The notes under the pieces: generated by a model | Told to the model about the DNA's origin: nothing | Databases searched by the model: none | Seen by the model: only the letters and a program-made list of their open reading frames with translations | Made by a program: the position numbers and the translations under genes | Assembly (NCBI GenBank): GCA_031553655.1 | Contig: JAVBLG010000075.1 | Span: 29,223-93,222, forward strand | DNA length: 64,000 nt | DNA from: JAVBLG01 sp031553655 | Lineage (GTDB): Bacteria; Desulfobacterota; Desulfovibrionia; Desulfovibrionales; Desulfovibrionaceae | Direction of reading: 5' to 3' | Shown: positions 49,365 to 57,273 of the stretch, piece after piece | How positions within the stretch are numbered: the first letter of the stretch is position 1 | Layout: every line of letters begins with the position of its first letter

Positions 49365-50591
49365 ATGAAAGTTTCTATAATTATTCCCGCCTGGAACCTG
49401 TGGGAGATGACTCGCGATTGCCTGGAAAGTCTGGCCCGGCACACCCCGGCGGAGCTTGCGGAAGTGATCGTGGCCGATAACGGCTCAACCGACGCCACAG
49501 CTTCGGAACTACAAAGTTTTGGAGAGAATCTTTTTGGAAAAAATTTTAAGGCGGCCCGCCTGGAAAAAAACTTCGGCTTTTCCGCCGGGTGTAATGCCGG
49601 GGCCAGGGCCGGTTCCGGCGATCTGCTATTTTTTCTGAACAATGATACCCTGGTAACGGAAAATTGGCTTCCGCCGCTTATAAACGCTCTGGAAAGCCCG
49701 GCCATCGGCATGGTCTCGCCCCTGCTGGTTTTTCCGGAATCGAACCGGGTGCAGCATTGCGGGGTTGTGTTTGAACCAACGCTGGCAGTGCGGCATTTAT
49801 ACAGCAATTTTCCCGCCAAGCACCCGGTTGTACGAAAAAAACGACGCTTCCAGGCTCTTTCCGGGGCGGCCATAATGCTTTCGGCTGGACTTTTTGAGGA
49901 TTGCGGCGGATTTAACGAAGGTTACATGAACGGATTTGAAGATTTGGATCTCAGTTGCGCGGTACGCAAACGTAACATGCACCTGGTCTGCGAGCCGGAA
50001 AGCGTGATCGTGCATCTAACCAGCCAAACCCCGGGACGCAACGACCACGATGAACAGAACGCCCGCCTGCTCAATCAACGCCATGCCGGAGCCTGCCTGC
50101 CCGATTTTCACCTGAAAGTGATGGAAGACGGGTTTATTCCGCTGCTTTCCCCCTCCCTGGACATTTACTGCGCATTACCGCGCGAAAAAGAAGAAGCGCT
50201 GAACCGGGCCTTCGCCTCCTCTTTCGAGGCTTCGCGTTGCGCGCGCCGTCTTGAGGGCGAACCGTTCTGGCAGGGCGGATACGAAATGCTGGCTCGCCAT
50301 TTTGAAACCAAAGACGATTGGCCTGGAGCAATGGAAACGCGGAAAATGCAAAGCTTCTTTTTTCCCTTGGCCGAAAATGCCATGGCTCTGGCCAAAACAG
50401 CGCTTAAAGCGGGAAATAGGGCCGAGGCCGACAGCGCCATGGCGGCCTGCGAGGCTTTTATGGCTGATGCGCGCAACGAACGCATGGTGGACAGAGCCAG
50501 AGCCATGGCGGATTGGGGAAAAAAAGCCGGGGATAAAGTGATCGAAAAACTCTATGCGGATTGGTCGGAAGAATATTTTAGAAAAATCTAG
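49365..50591 (+). CDS. Family 2 glycosyltransferase, rhamnosyltransferase-like
   Basis: A 408-residue family 2 glycosyltransferase. It opens MKVSIIIPAWNLWEMTRDCL, with VIVADNGSTDATASEL, NFGFSAGCNAGARAGSGDLLFFLNNDT (metal motif NND) and the acceptor-binding GYMNGFEDLDLSCAVRKR block, typical of WbbL/RfbN-like enzymes. The last 130 residues are helical and TPR-like (ENAMALAKTALKAGNRAEADSAMAACEAF), so the helical part is at the C-terminus here rather than the N-terminus. GGAG lies eight bases before the ATG. It is co-directional with the preceding transferase. Confidence 0.87.
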   Translation: MKVSIIIPAWNLWEMTRDCLESLARHTPAELAEVIVADNGSTDATASELQSFGENLFGKNFKAARLEKNFGFSAGCNAGARAGSGDLLFFLNNDTLVTENWLPPLINALESPAIGMVSPLLVFPESNRVQHCGVVFEPTLAVRHLYSNFPAKHPVVRKKRRFQALSGAAIMLSAGLFEDCGGFNEGYMNGFEDLDLSCAVRKRNMHLVCEPESVIVHLTSQTPGRNDHDEQNARLLNQRHAGACLPDFHLKVMEDGFIPLLSPSLDIYCALPREKEEALNRAFASSFEASRCARRLEGEPFWQGGYEMLARHFETKDDWPGAMETRKMQSFFFPLAENAMALAKTALKAGNRAEADSAMAACEAFMADARNERMVDRARAMADWGKKAGDKVIEKLYADWSEEYFRKI

Positions 50592-50666
50592 ACAAGCATG
50601 GCAAATTCCTGCAAGCTTTCAGCAGCCGGCCCTCAGCCGAGAATGGCAGGCCAATTTGAATTCCAC

Positions 50667-50697
50667 GAAAAAAAAGCCGCTCCCCGAAAGAAGCGGC
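50667..50697 (-). terminator. Terminator of tRNA-Pro
   Basis: On the minus strand GCCGCT and AGCGGC pair around a ten-base loop and are followed by nine T residues. It lies 18 bases after the tRNA 3' end. Confidence 0.85.
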
Positions 50698-50714
50698 CTG
50701 ACCATAAAATTTAA

Positions 50715-50792
50715 TGGTCGGGATGAGAGGATTCGAACCTCCGGCCTCAGCGTCCCGAACGCTGCGCTCTAGCCAAACTGAGCCACATCCCG
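50715..50792 (-). tRNA. tRNA-Pro (anticodon CGG)
   Basis: A complete cloverleaf on the minus strand. The acceptor stem is CGGGATG/CATCCCG, the D stem GCTC/GAGC, and the anticodon stem CAGCG/CGCTG with loop TTCGGGA, giving anticodon CGG that reads CCG. The T arm is GGAGG-TTCGAAT-CCTCT. The discriminator is A and the CCA end is encoded (50715-50717). Confidence 0.97.
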
Positions 50793-50819
50793 AAGCATCG
50801 AGATTGAGATAAATCAAAT

Positions 50820-50825
50820 TTTATA
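50820..50825 (-). promoter_or_regulatory. Candidate -10 box of the tRNA-Pro gene
   Basis: TATAAA on the minus strand lies 28 bases upstream of the tRNA 5' end; transcription would start near 50813. No good -35 box is visible at the usual distance. Confidence 0.4.
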
Positions 50826-51078
50826 CTTTTGGCAAGCAATTTTTGTGGCCACCGCGAATATTTTTTGAATATTATCTATGTAAGGCATTTTAGTACAAAG
50901 ATTTTTTTTGTATTTCAATTATTTTTTATTTCCAAAAACAGGCCTCCCCATATTAAGTAAGGCTTGAAAACAATAAAATAAAGTGCTAGCTTACGGCACT
51001 AGTCGCGCCGTACAATGCGGTATTTCCGGCAAAAAAAATGTCTGGAGAATATACAAGCCGCTTGAGAAGGAGTTTTTG

Positions 51079-52179
51079 GTGATTAAAGTTCTTATAGTCG
51101 ACGACTCCGCATTTGTGCGAAATTCATTGACATCACTCATATCCAAAGACAGCGATATCGAGATTGCCGGAACAGCCAGGGACGGAGAAGACGCCCTTGA
51201 AAAAATTGAAAAGCTGAATCCGGACGTTGTCACTCTTGATGTGGACATGCCGCGTATGGACGGCATCACCACGCTCAAACGCATGATGCAAACATCGCCC
51301 CGGCCTGTGATCATGGTGAGTTCGCTTACCCGTGAAGGGGCCGAGACCACCCTTAAGGCCATGGAATACGGCGCGCTGGATTTTATACCCAAGGCCATCG
51401 GCCTTGGGGAGCAGGCGTCTTTTGCCGCTGATCTGGTGGGAAAAATCAGGGCCGTATCCCGTAAAAAAAGCCTTGTCCGGCTCAGAGCCGGCAAGATGTT
51501 CCCCCCCAGCGCCGCCCCTCAGCCCATAACTCCTTCTCTGACAGCCAGGCGCGTCGCACCAGCCGCAGTTCAGGCTTTGACCACTCCGGGCAATTTTTAT
51601 CGCGGATCGCATGAAATAGTAGCCATAGGCGTTTCCACCGGCGGCCCGCCGGCTGTGCAAAAAATTTTGAGTGCCCTGCCCGCCAGATTTCCGGTGAGCA
51701 TCGTCATAGCGCAGCACATGCCCGCGGCTTTTACCGGCCCTTTTGCCAGCAGGCTTGACAATGTGTGCAACATTTCCGTCAAGGAAGCCGAACACGGCGA
51801 CAGGCTTAAGCCGGGCTGCGCGTATGTAGCCCCCGGCGGCAAACACCTCACCGTCTTGCAGCGGGCGGGCGGCTTTGAAGTTGCCATAGGCACCGAACCG
51901 ACTTCCGCCCTTTACAAGCCGTCTGCGACAGTGCTTATGGAATCCGTGGCCAGGGCTTCGGGCCGCAAGGCAGTGGGCCTTATCCTCACGGGCATGGGCA
52001 GCGACGGGCTTGAGGGAATACGCGCCCTCAAGGAGCGCGGCGGGCACATAATGGCGCAAAATGAAGCATCGTGCGTGGTCTACGGTATGCCCAAGGCTAT
52101 TGTGGACGCCAACCTTGCTGACCAGATTCTGGATATAGATCACATTGCCGACGCTTTGATGATGGCCGTAAACGGTTGA
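51079..52179 (+). CDS. cheB: Chemotaxis protein-glutamate methylesterase CheB
   Basis: A 366-residue CheB. The receiver domain has VLIVDDSAFVR and phospho-acceptor Asp54 in VVTLDVDMPRMDG. The C-terminal esterase has the catalytic Ser in IAIGVSTGGPPAV (GVSTGG), His in VIAQHMP and Asp in LTGMGSDGLEG. It removes methyl groups from and deamidates chemoreceptors, opposing CheR. I start at the GTG with AAGGAG six bases upstream; the open frame runs 32 codons further back without any CheB homology. It is the first gene of the chemotaxis operon. Confidence 0.95.
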   Translation: MIKVLIVDDSAFVRNSLTSLISKDSDIEIAGTARDGEDALEKIEKLNPDVVTLDVDMPRMDGITTLKRMMQTSPRPVIMVSSLTREGAETTLKAMEYGALDFIPKAIGLGEQASFAADLVGKIRAVSRKKSLVRLRAGKMFPPSAAPQPITPSLTARRVAPAAVQALTTPGNFYRGSHEIVAIGVSTGGPPAVQKILSALPARFPVSIVIAQHMPAAFTGPFASRLDNVCNISVKEAEHGDRLKPGCAYVAPGGKHLTVLQRAGGFEVAIGTEPTSALYKPSATVLMESVARASGRKAVGLILTGMGSDGLEGIRALKERGGHIMAQNEASCVVYGMPKAIVDANLADQILDIDHIADALMMAVNG

Positions 52180-52232
52180 TTTACAGGAATATGGAATCTG
52201 ATAATCCAAAATCCGTCTTTTTAAGGATCAAT

Positions 52233-54173
52233 ATGAAAATGGACCAGATGCAGCAACCGGACGCACAGCAGATTTTGCTTGGCCTCAAGAGTGAAAACAG
52301 CGAAGTTGTCCGCAATTCCGCATTCGCGGCTGGAGAGGAAGGGCTTGTCGAGGCGGTGGAGCCTCTGCGGGATCTTATCATCGGCAGCAATATTGGTGTT
52401 CAGGAAGCTGCCGAATACGCCCTCAGAAAGATACGGGGCAGCAAGGCGGTGCATGCCCTGTTGCCGCTTCTGCGCAGCGATGATGCCCCCGTGCGCAACA
52501 TAGCCATGGATGTTCTGCGCGAAATCGGCGGCGACGACGTACGCGCCCTGCAGACTTGGATGCATGATGCCGAAGCCGACATGCGCATTTTCATATCCGA
52601 CATTCTGGGGTCCACCGGAAGTCGTCAGGCCGTGCCCCTTTTGTGCGAAGCCCTGCTTAAGGACCCCGAGGTCAACGTGCGCTATCAGGCCGCGGTGAGT
52701 CTTGGCTCTCTGGCTTACCCCGAAGCGGTCGATTCCCTGCGTCAGGCCATGCACGACGAGGAGTGGGTGCAGTTTTCCGTTGTGGAAGCTCTTACCAAAA
52801 TCAGGGCCGACTCCACGGTAAACGCTCTGGTGCTGGCTCTTTCCACCTCGTCCGAGCTTGTTTCCTCAATGATAATAGAGGCGCTTGGCGAAATGGGCAA
52901 TGTAAAAGCTGTGCCCCTGCTCTTCAAGTCGCTTGACAAGGCCTCATCGCCGCTCAGGCATCGCACGGTGAAATCCATTGTACAGATTCTCGGAGGCCGT
53001 TCCCTGTCGTTGCTTTCGCAAAAAGATCAGCAAAAATTTAAAACCTACCTGCTCGACGCCCTTGATGACGAGAGTGAGTCCATTCTTCTGGCGGCCCTTT
53101 CCGGGCTGGCAGTCATGGGCGGAGAAGAAGGCACCAGGGCCGCTTTTGGCCTTGCCGTCAAATATGATCCCGAGCTCAACCCCGAAATCGTGGAAGCCAT
53201 TGTCAATACTGTGGCGTCCATCGGTTACAATGACGACTTTGGCGCCGCGTTGCGCTCTTTTGACGAAAAAGTCGTTTCGGCCGCACTTTATGCCTGCGAA
53301 GCCATGAACGACCACCGGGTTATGGAAATTTGCAAGGAAGCTTTCTGGTCCTGGTCGCGCGACTTGCAACGTCTGGCCGCCAAACATATGGCCATGCAGT
53401 GCCAGGAAGAAGATCTCGAATTTTTCGAAGACATTCTCGATAAGCACGATGACGGTGATGTCCTGAAGTCGGCCCTCTATTTTGTGGGAGTGCGCATGCG
53501 CCGCCAGGAGGCCATAAACAAAGTCTTTAACATGCTCGAACACTCCTATGACGATGTAAAAGAAGCGGCCATTGAGGCCTGCATCGCCATGGGCAGCGAC
53601 GAGGTCAAAAACAAGTTCAAGGAATTCTTCCGTAACGAAGATTCCATGAAACGCATGCTGGCCGTTTACGCTCTGGGACGTCTTGGCGTCGACGAAAGCC
53701 TGGCGGAACTCACCGAGGCGCTGGAAGACGAAAGTCTGGCGGTACGCCAGCTGGCCGTGGAGGCTTTTGCCCAGAACGGCGACGTCTGTGAAGGCCGCCT
53801 GGAACTGCTTTTGCCGCGCCTTAGCGACGAAAGTTCTGAAGTGCGCACAACCATGGTCGAACTGCTGGGGCACTGCAGCGGCTCCGCATCCATGCCTTAC
53901 CTGATTTCCGCCCTGCAGGATTCCGACGACTGGGTTAAAATTCGCGCGGTGGAAGCACTCGGCAATCTTAAGGCCGAAGAAGCGGCCCCTCAGCTGGTAC
54001 AGCTTTTCGAAGACGCCAGCCCCATGCTCACCTTTAAAATTATTGACGCTTTAGGGAATATAGGAGGTAATATAGCTTTCCGTTCTCTGCTCGGGCTCAT
54101 GGATCACGAAGATCCGGAAATCCAGCAGGCCGCCGCGGAGGCTGTATCCAGGATCAAGGGCGAACAGGAGTAG
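52233..54173 (+). CDS. HEAT-repeat protein of the chemotaxis operon
   Basis: A 646-residue solenoid built almost entirely of HEAT/PBS-lyase-like repeats of about 30 residues: for example DDAPVRNIAMDVLREIGGDDV, PEVNVRYQAAVSLGSL, ESLAVRQLAVEAFAQNGD, SSEVRTTMVELLGH, and DDWVKIRAVEALGNLKAEEA. It has no catalytic motif, no signal peptide and no membrane segment, so it is probably a cytoplasmic scaffold. It sits between cheB and cheR, which suggests it organises adaptation enzymes or links them to the array. AAGGA lies five bases before the ATG; an in-frame ATG at 52176 overlaps cheB. Confidence 0.85.
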   Translation: MKMDQMQQPDAQQILLGLKSENSEVVRNSAFAAGEEGLVEAVEPLRDLIIGSNIGVQEAAEYALRKIRGSKAVHALLPLLRSDDAPVRNIAMDVLREIGGDDVRALQTWMHDAEADMRIFISDILGSTGSRQAVPLLCEALLKDPEVNVRYQAAVSLGSLAYPEAVDSLRQAMHDEEWVQFSVVEALTKIRADSTVNALVLALSTSSELVSSMIIEALGEMGNVKAVPLLFKSLDKASSPLRHRTVKSIVQILGGRSLSLLSQKDQQKFKTYLLDALDDESESILLAALSGLAVMGGEEGTRAAFGLAVKYDPELNPEIVEAIVNTVASIGYNDDFGAALRSFDEKVVSAALYACEAMNDHRVMEICKEAFWSWSRDLQRLAAKHMAMQCQEEDLEFFEDILDKHDDGDVLKSALYFVGVRMRRQEAINKVFNMLEHSYDDVKEAAIEACIAMGSDEVKNKFKEFFRNEDSMKRMLAVYALGRLGVDESLAELTEALEDESLAVRQLAVEAFAQNGDVCEGRLELLLPRLSDESSEVRTTMVELLGHCSGSASMPYLISALQDSDDWVKIRAVEALGNLKAEEAAPQLVQLFEDASPMLTFKIIDALGNIGGNIAFRSLLGLMDHEDPEIQQAAAEAVSRIKGEQE

Positions 54174-54176
54174 TTA

Positions 54177-55055
54177 ATGTCTTCACTCTTCACCGGCAGC
54201 ACTCCATTCCGCAAAGAACTAAAAATATCAGATGAAGAATTCGTACAGCTGCGGGACTTCATTTATCAGCAATGCGGGATCTACATAGGCGAAAACAGAA
54301 AGTACCTCATAGAGAACCGGCTTTCCCAGCGCATCAAGGAGCTGAATCTCAAATCATATATGGAATATTACAATTTCTTGCGCTTTGACGCTTCAAGGCG
54401 CACGGAATTGAACCGGCTTTTCGAGGTGGTAACTACCAACGAGACCAGTTTTTACCGAAATCCGCCGCAACTTCAAATTTTTCAAGACGTTGTGCTCAAA
54501 CAAGTGTTGGACGAAGCGCGCAAAACCGGGCGCAAACGTCTCCGCATATGGTCCGCCGGATGTTCGTCGGGTGAAGAGCCTTACACTTTGGCCATCATTC
54601 TCCACGAAGTGTTGCGTACGGAAATAAGCACCTGGGATATAAAAATAACCGCCAACGACCTTTCCGAACAGGTGCTGGCCTCGGCCAGACGCGGTGTGTA
54701 CACCGACTACAGTTTACGCACCACCCCCAAGGAAATAGTCTCCCGCTACTTTATAAAAGAAGGCACGAACTACAAGGTCGATCCCAAACTCAAGCAACTC
54801 ATATCTTTCGGGCAGATCAATCTGAACGACAGAATGCAGATGGCCAGAGTGGAAAAATCGCAGGTGGTTTTTTGCCGAAACGTGATTATTTACTTTGACG
54901 ACGAGATGAAGCGCAAAGTCATAAGCGCTTATTACGATAACCTTATGCCCAACGGTTTTTTGTTGATTGGCCATTCCGAATCTTTGCATAACATAAGCCG
55001 AGCCTTCAAGCCCGAACATCACACAGGAACCATTGTCTATCGCAAACTTAGTTGA
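54177..55055 (+). CDS. cheR: Chemotaxis protein methyltransferase CheR
   Basis: A 292-residue CheR. The N-terminal helical domain (ISDEEFVQLRDFIYQQCGIYI, LIENRLSQRIKELNL) is followed by the SAM-binding part RLRIWSAGCSSGEEPYTLAIIL, ITANDLSEQVLASARRGVY and VVFCRNVIIYFDDEMKRKVI. It methylates receptor glutamates. The start follows the HEAT gene stop by three bases. No C-terminal TPR extension is present. Confidence 0.96.
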   Translation: MSSLFTGSTPFRKELKISDEEFVQLRDFIYQQCGIYIGENRKYLIENRLSQRIKELNLKSYMEYYNFLRFDASRRTELNRLFEVVTTNETSFYRNPPQLQIFQDVVLKQVLDEARKTGRKRLRIWSAGCSSGEEPYTLAIILHEVLRTEISTWDIKITANDLSEQVLASARRGVYTDYSLRTTPKEIVSRYFIKEGTNYKVDPKLKQLISFGQINLNDRMQMARVEKSQVVFCRNVIIYFDDEMKRKVISAYYDNLMPNGFLLIGHSESLHNISRAFKPEHHTGTIVYRKLS

Positions 55056-55139
55056 CAATGCGCCGCCTTTGGCGGCGAATTTATCGGGGAGGCCAGCTTT
55101 TGGCGGTCAGATTCGTGGATTGCCGTAACCGGAGGAGAG

Positions 55140-56165
55140 ATGGGCGAATTCAAATCCGGCTTCATGATAAGCGGTTCACATAAACAGTACGAGGAAAAAT
55201 CTCCACTAAATTATTCCGATTCGGTTCGAGACGGCAAAGTTGAGGATATACGGGTTTTTCCCTCGGCCGTAGCTTTGCAGCCCAAGAAAGATTTGGGGCT
55301 TAAAAGCACCGAATCATACGCCCAGGATTCGGTGGAGCAACATGTGTCCGCTGAAGTGGTCGGAGGGCTGCGCGAACAGAGCAAGCAGAAGAGGTGCAAA
55401 ATTCTGGCGGTAGCCAATCAGAAAGGCGGCGTGGGCAAAACCACCACAACGCTGACTCTGGGGGCTTCATTGGCGCGAATGGGCAAAAAGGTTCTGTTGG
55501 TGGATCTTGATCCCCATGCCTGTACGTCAATACACCTGAAGCTTTACCCCGGCGAGCAGACCACAACGCTTTATGATCTTTTCGCCCTGGAAAACGGGGA
55601 TTTTTCAGAGTTGTGGAAGCGTTTGGCCATACCTGTGGGCATTCCGGGAATATCAGCCGCGCCAGGGCACATACGTTTGTCGGAACTTGAATTCGACCTG
55701 CGCGATCGAACTAACAAGGGGATGATTCTCAACGAGTCTCTCCATCATGTTAGTGACAAGTATGATTATATTTTACTCGACTGCCCGCCGCATGTGGGAA
55801 TTTTGCTGGTTAATGCGCTGGTAGCCTGCGACTTGTTGATCATACCGATTCAAACCGATTTTTTGGCGTTACATGGGCTTAAGTTGCTGTTTGACACCAT
55901 ACGTACACTGAACAAGGTTTTGCCGGAGCCTGTCCGTTACCGGGCATTGCCCACCATGTTTGATCGCCGGGCCAGGGCTTGCAGACGCGTTCTGGATCTC
56001 ATGCGGCACAAAATGGGCAATGCCATGTTCGACACGGTTGTGGGGGTGGATACGCGCTTCAGAGAAGCGAGCGCCATGGGCTGTTCTATTTACGACATAG
56101 ATCCTGAAACTCAAGGGGCGAGAGCCTATGATTATCTGGCTGAGGAAGTAATGAACTTATGGTAA
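55140..56165 (+). CDS. ParA/MinD-family ATPase (array-positioning type)
   Basis: A 341-residue ParA-like ATPase. After an unusual N-terminal extension of about 85 polar residues comes the deviant Walker A VANQKGGVGKTTTTLTL, the switch-I/A' region VDLDPHACTSIH, and Walker B YDYILLDCPPHVG. ParC-type ATPases in polar chemotaxis clusters position the arrays during cell division, and this gene lies between cheR and cheW. The same operon position makes that role likely here. No ParB is present. GGAGGAG lies a few bases before the ATG. Confidence 0.9.
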   Translation: MGEFKSGFMISGSHKQYEEKSPLNYSDSVRDGKVEDIRVFPSAVALQPKKDLGLKSTESYAQDSVEQHVSAEVVGGLREQSKQKRCKILAVANQKGGVGKTTTTLTLGASLARMGKKVLLVDLDPHACTSIHLKLYPGEQTTTLYDLFALENGDFSELWKRLAIPVGIPGISAAPGHIRLSELEFDLRDRTNKGMILNESLHHVSDKYDYILLDCPPHVGILLVNALVACDLLIIPIQTDFLALHGLKLLFDTIRTLNKVLPEPVRYRALPTMFDRRARACRRVLDLMRHKMGNAMFDTVVGVDTRFREASAMGCSIYDIDPETQGARAYDYLAEEVMNLW

Positions 56166-56812
56166 AAACACCTGAAGAATATTTCCAGGCTCAAGATTTC
56201 GACCCGCCCCAACCGGGTGGAACAGAAGACCTTACCGTGGCTGAACGCGCCTTTATGGACAAGTACATGGGCGTCGACGGAGCGGCGGCTCTGGGCATAT
56301 CCCCGGCCGCCGGCATGGGGGGGATTACAGAAGAGGTTAAAGCCGTTTATGTGCCGCTCGACGAGGAGTTGCGCGGGGAACGCACCATCCAGATGGTGTC
56401 TTTTATTCTGGCTTCCCAAGTGTACACCATACCGATTGTCGCCGTTCAGGAAGTCATAAGGTATATGCCCCCTGTTCTTCTCCCCATGGCTCCCGATTAT
56501 GTGGCCGGGGTAGTTAATTTGCGCGGCAGGGTCACTCCGTTGATTTATCTGGACAAGCTTCTGACCAATGAGCCACGTAAGGGGGGAGAAGAGCAATTCA
56601 TAATCATCTGCTCCCGGCGCGGGCTTCAAATCGGTCTTATGATAGACAAGGTCCACACAATGTATATGATCGAGCAGCAGCAGATCATCTGGAACGTGGA
56701 ATCGCAAATCGGGGCCAGCGCCGAGTATTTGTGTGGACTTGTGAACATAGATGAAAGCATTTTCGGTATTGTTTCAATAGATCTGATTATTGATCAGGTA
56801 CTCCAAAGATAG
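56159..56812 (+). CDS. cheW: Chemotaxis coupling protein CheW with N-terminal extension
   Basis: A 217-residue CheW. The CheW domain covers about residues 75-217 (IQMVSFILASQVYTIPIVAVQEVIRY, VAGVVNLRGRVTPLIYLD, FGIVSIDLIIDQVLQ), linking receptors to CheA. The first 70 residues are extra and acidic/glycine-containing; they carry no recognised motif. Its start overlaps the ParA stop by seven bases, so the two are translationally coupled. The extension may contact the ParA or the HEAT protein (inference). Confidence 0.94.
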   Translation: MVKTPEEYFQAQDFDPPQPGGTEDLTVAERAFMDKYMGVDGAAALGISPAAGMGGITEEVKAVYVPLDEELRGERTIQMVSFILASQVYTIPIVAVQEVIRYMPPVLLPMAPDYVAGVVNLRGRVTPLIYLDKLLTNEPRKGGEEQFIIICSRRGLQIGLMIDKVHTMYMIEQQQIIWNVESQIGASAEYLCGLVNIDESIFGIVSIDLIIDQVLQR

Positions 56813-56821
56813 GGACATATC

Positions 56822-57190
56822 ATGAGCAAACACATCATGGTAGTTGACGACTCCAAGACGATCAGAAACCTGGTGGCCTTTGTGATGAAGGCGGAAGGGT
56901 TCAAGGTGACCACGGCCGAAGACGGCCTGGATGCCATTGAAAAGCTTTACAACATGGGTAAGGTTGATCTGATTGTCTCCGACGTCAACATGCCGCGCAT
57001 GGACGGATTTACCTTTATAAAAACCCTCAGGGAACAGGAAGCGTACAAGGATATCCCCATTATTGTGCTTTCCACGGAAGGCCAGGAAAAGGATATACAG
57101 ACGGGCATGAGCTTGGGCGCGAACCTTTACATGGTAAAGCCGGCTCAGCCGGAAAAGATGGTCAGAAATATAAAGATGTTGCTCGGATGA
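56822..57190 (+). CDS. cheY: Chemotaxis response regulator CheY
   Basis: A 122-residue single-domain receiver. The acidic pair is in IMVVDDSKTIRN, phospho-acceptor Asp54 in LIVSDVNMPRMDG, the Thr in IIVLSTEGQ, and the Lys in YMVKPAQPE. It has no output domain, so it should bind the flagellar switch or act as a phosphate sink. It lies nine bases after cheW and 83 before cheA. Confidence 0.95.
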   Translation: MSKHIMVVDDSKTIRNLVAFVMKAEGFKVTTAEDGLDAIEKLYNMGKVDLIVSDVNMPRMDGFTFIKTLREQEAYKDIPIIVLSTEGQEKDIQTGMSLGANLYMVKPAQPEKMVRNIKMLLG

Positions 57191-57273
57191 CCGATAAGCA
57201 TAGCAAAGGCATCGACAAGAACCCGATATTTGTTGTGAAATCTTTATATTATTGAACCAGTAAAGGTACACAT

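Noticed and set aside
50715..50792. tRNA-Pro as an integration site of a genomic island
   Set aside because: No duplicated tRNA 3' end or integrase gene lies close; flanking glycosyltransferase and chemotaxis genes look native.
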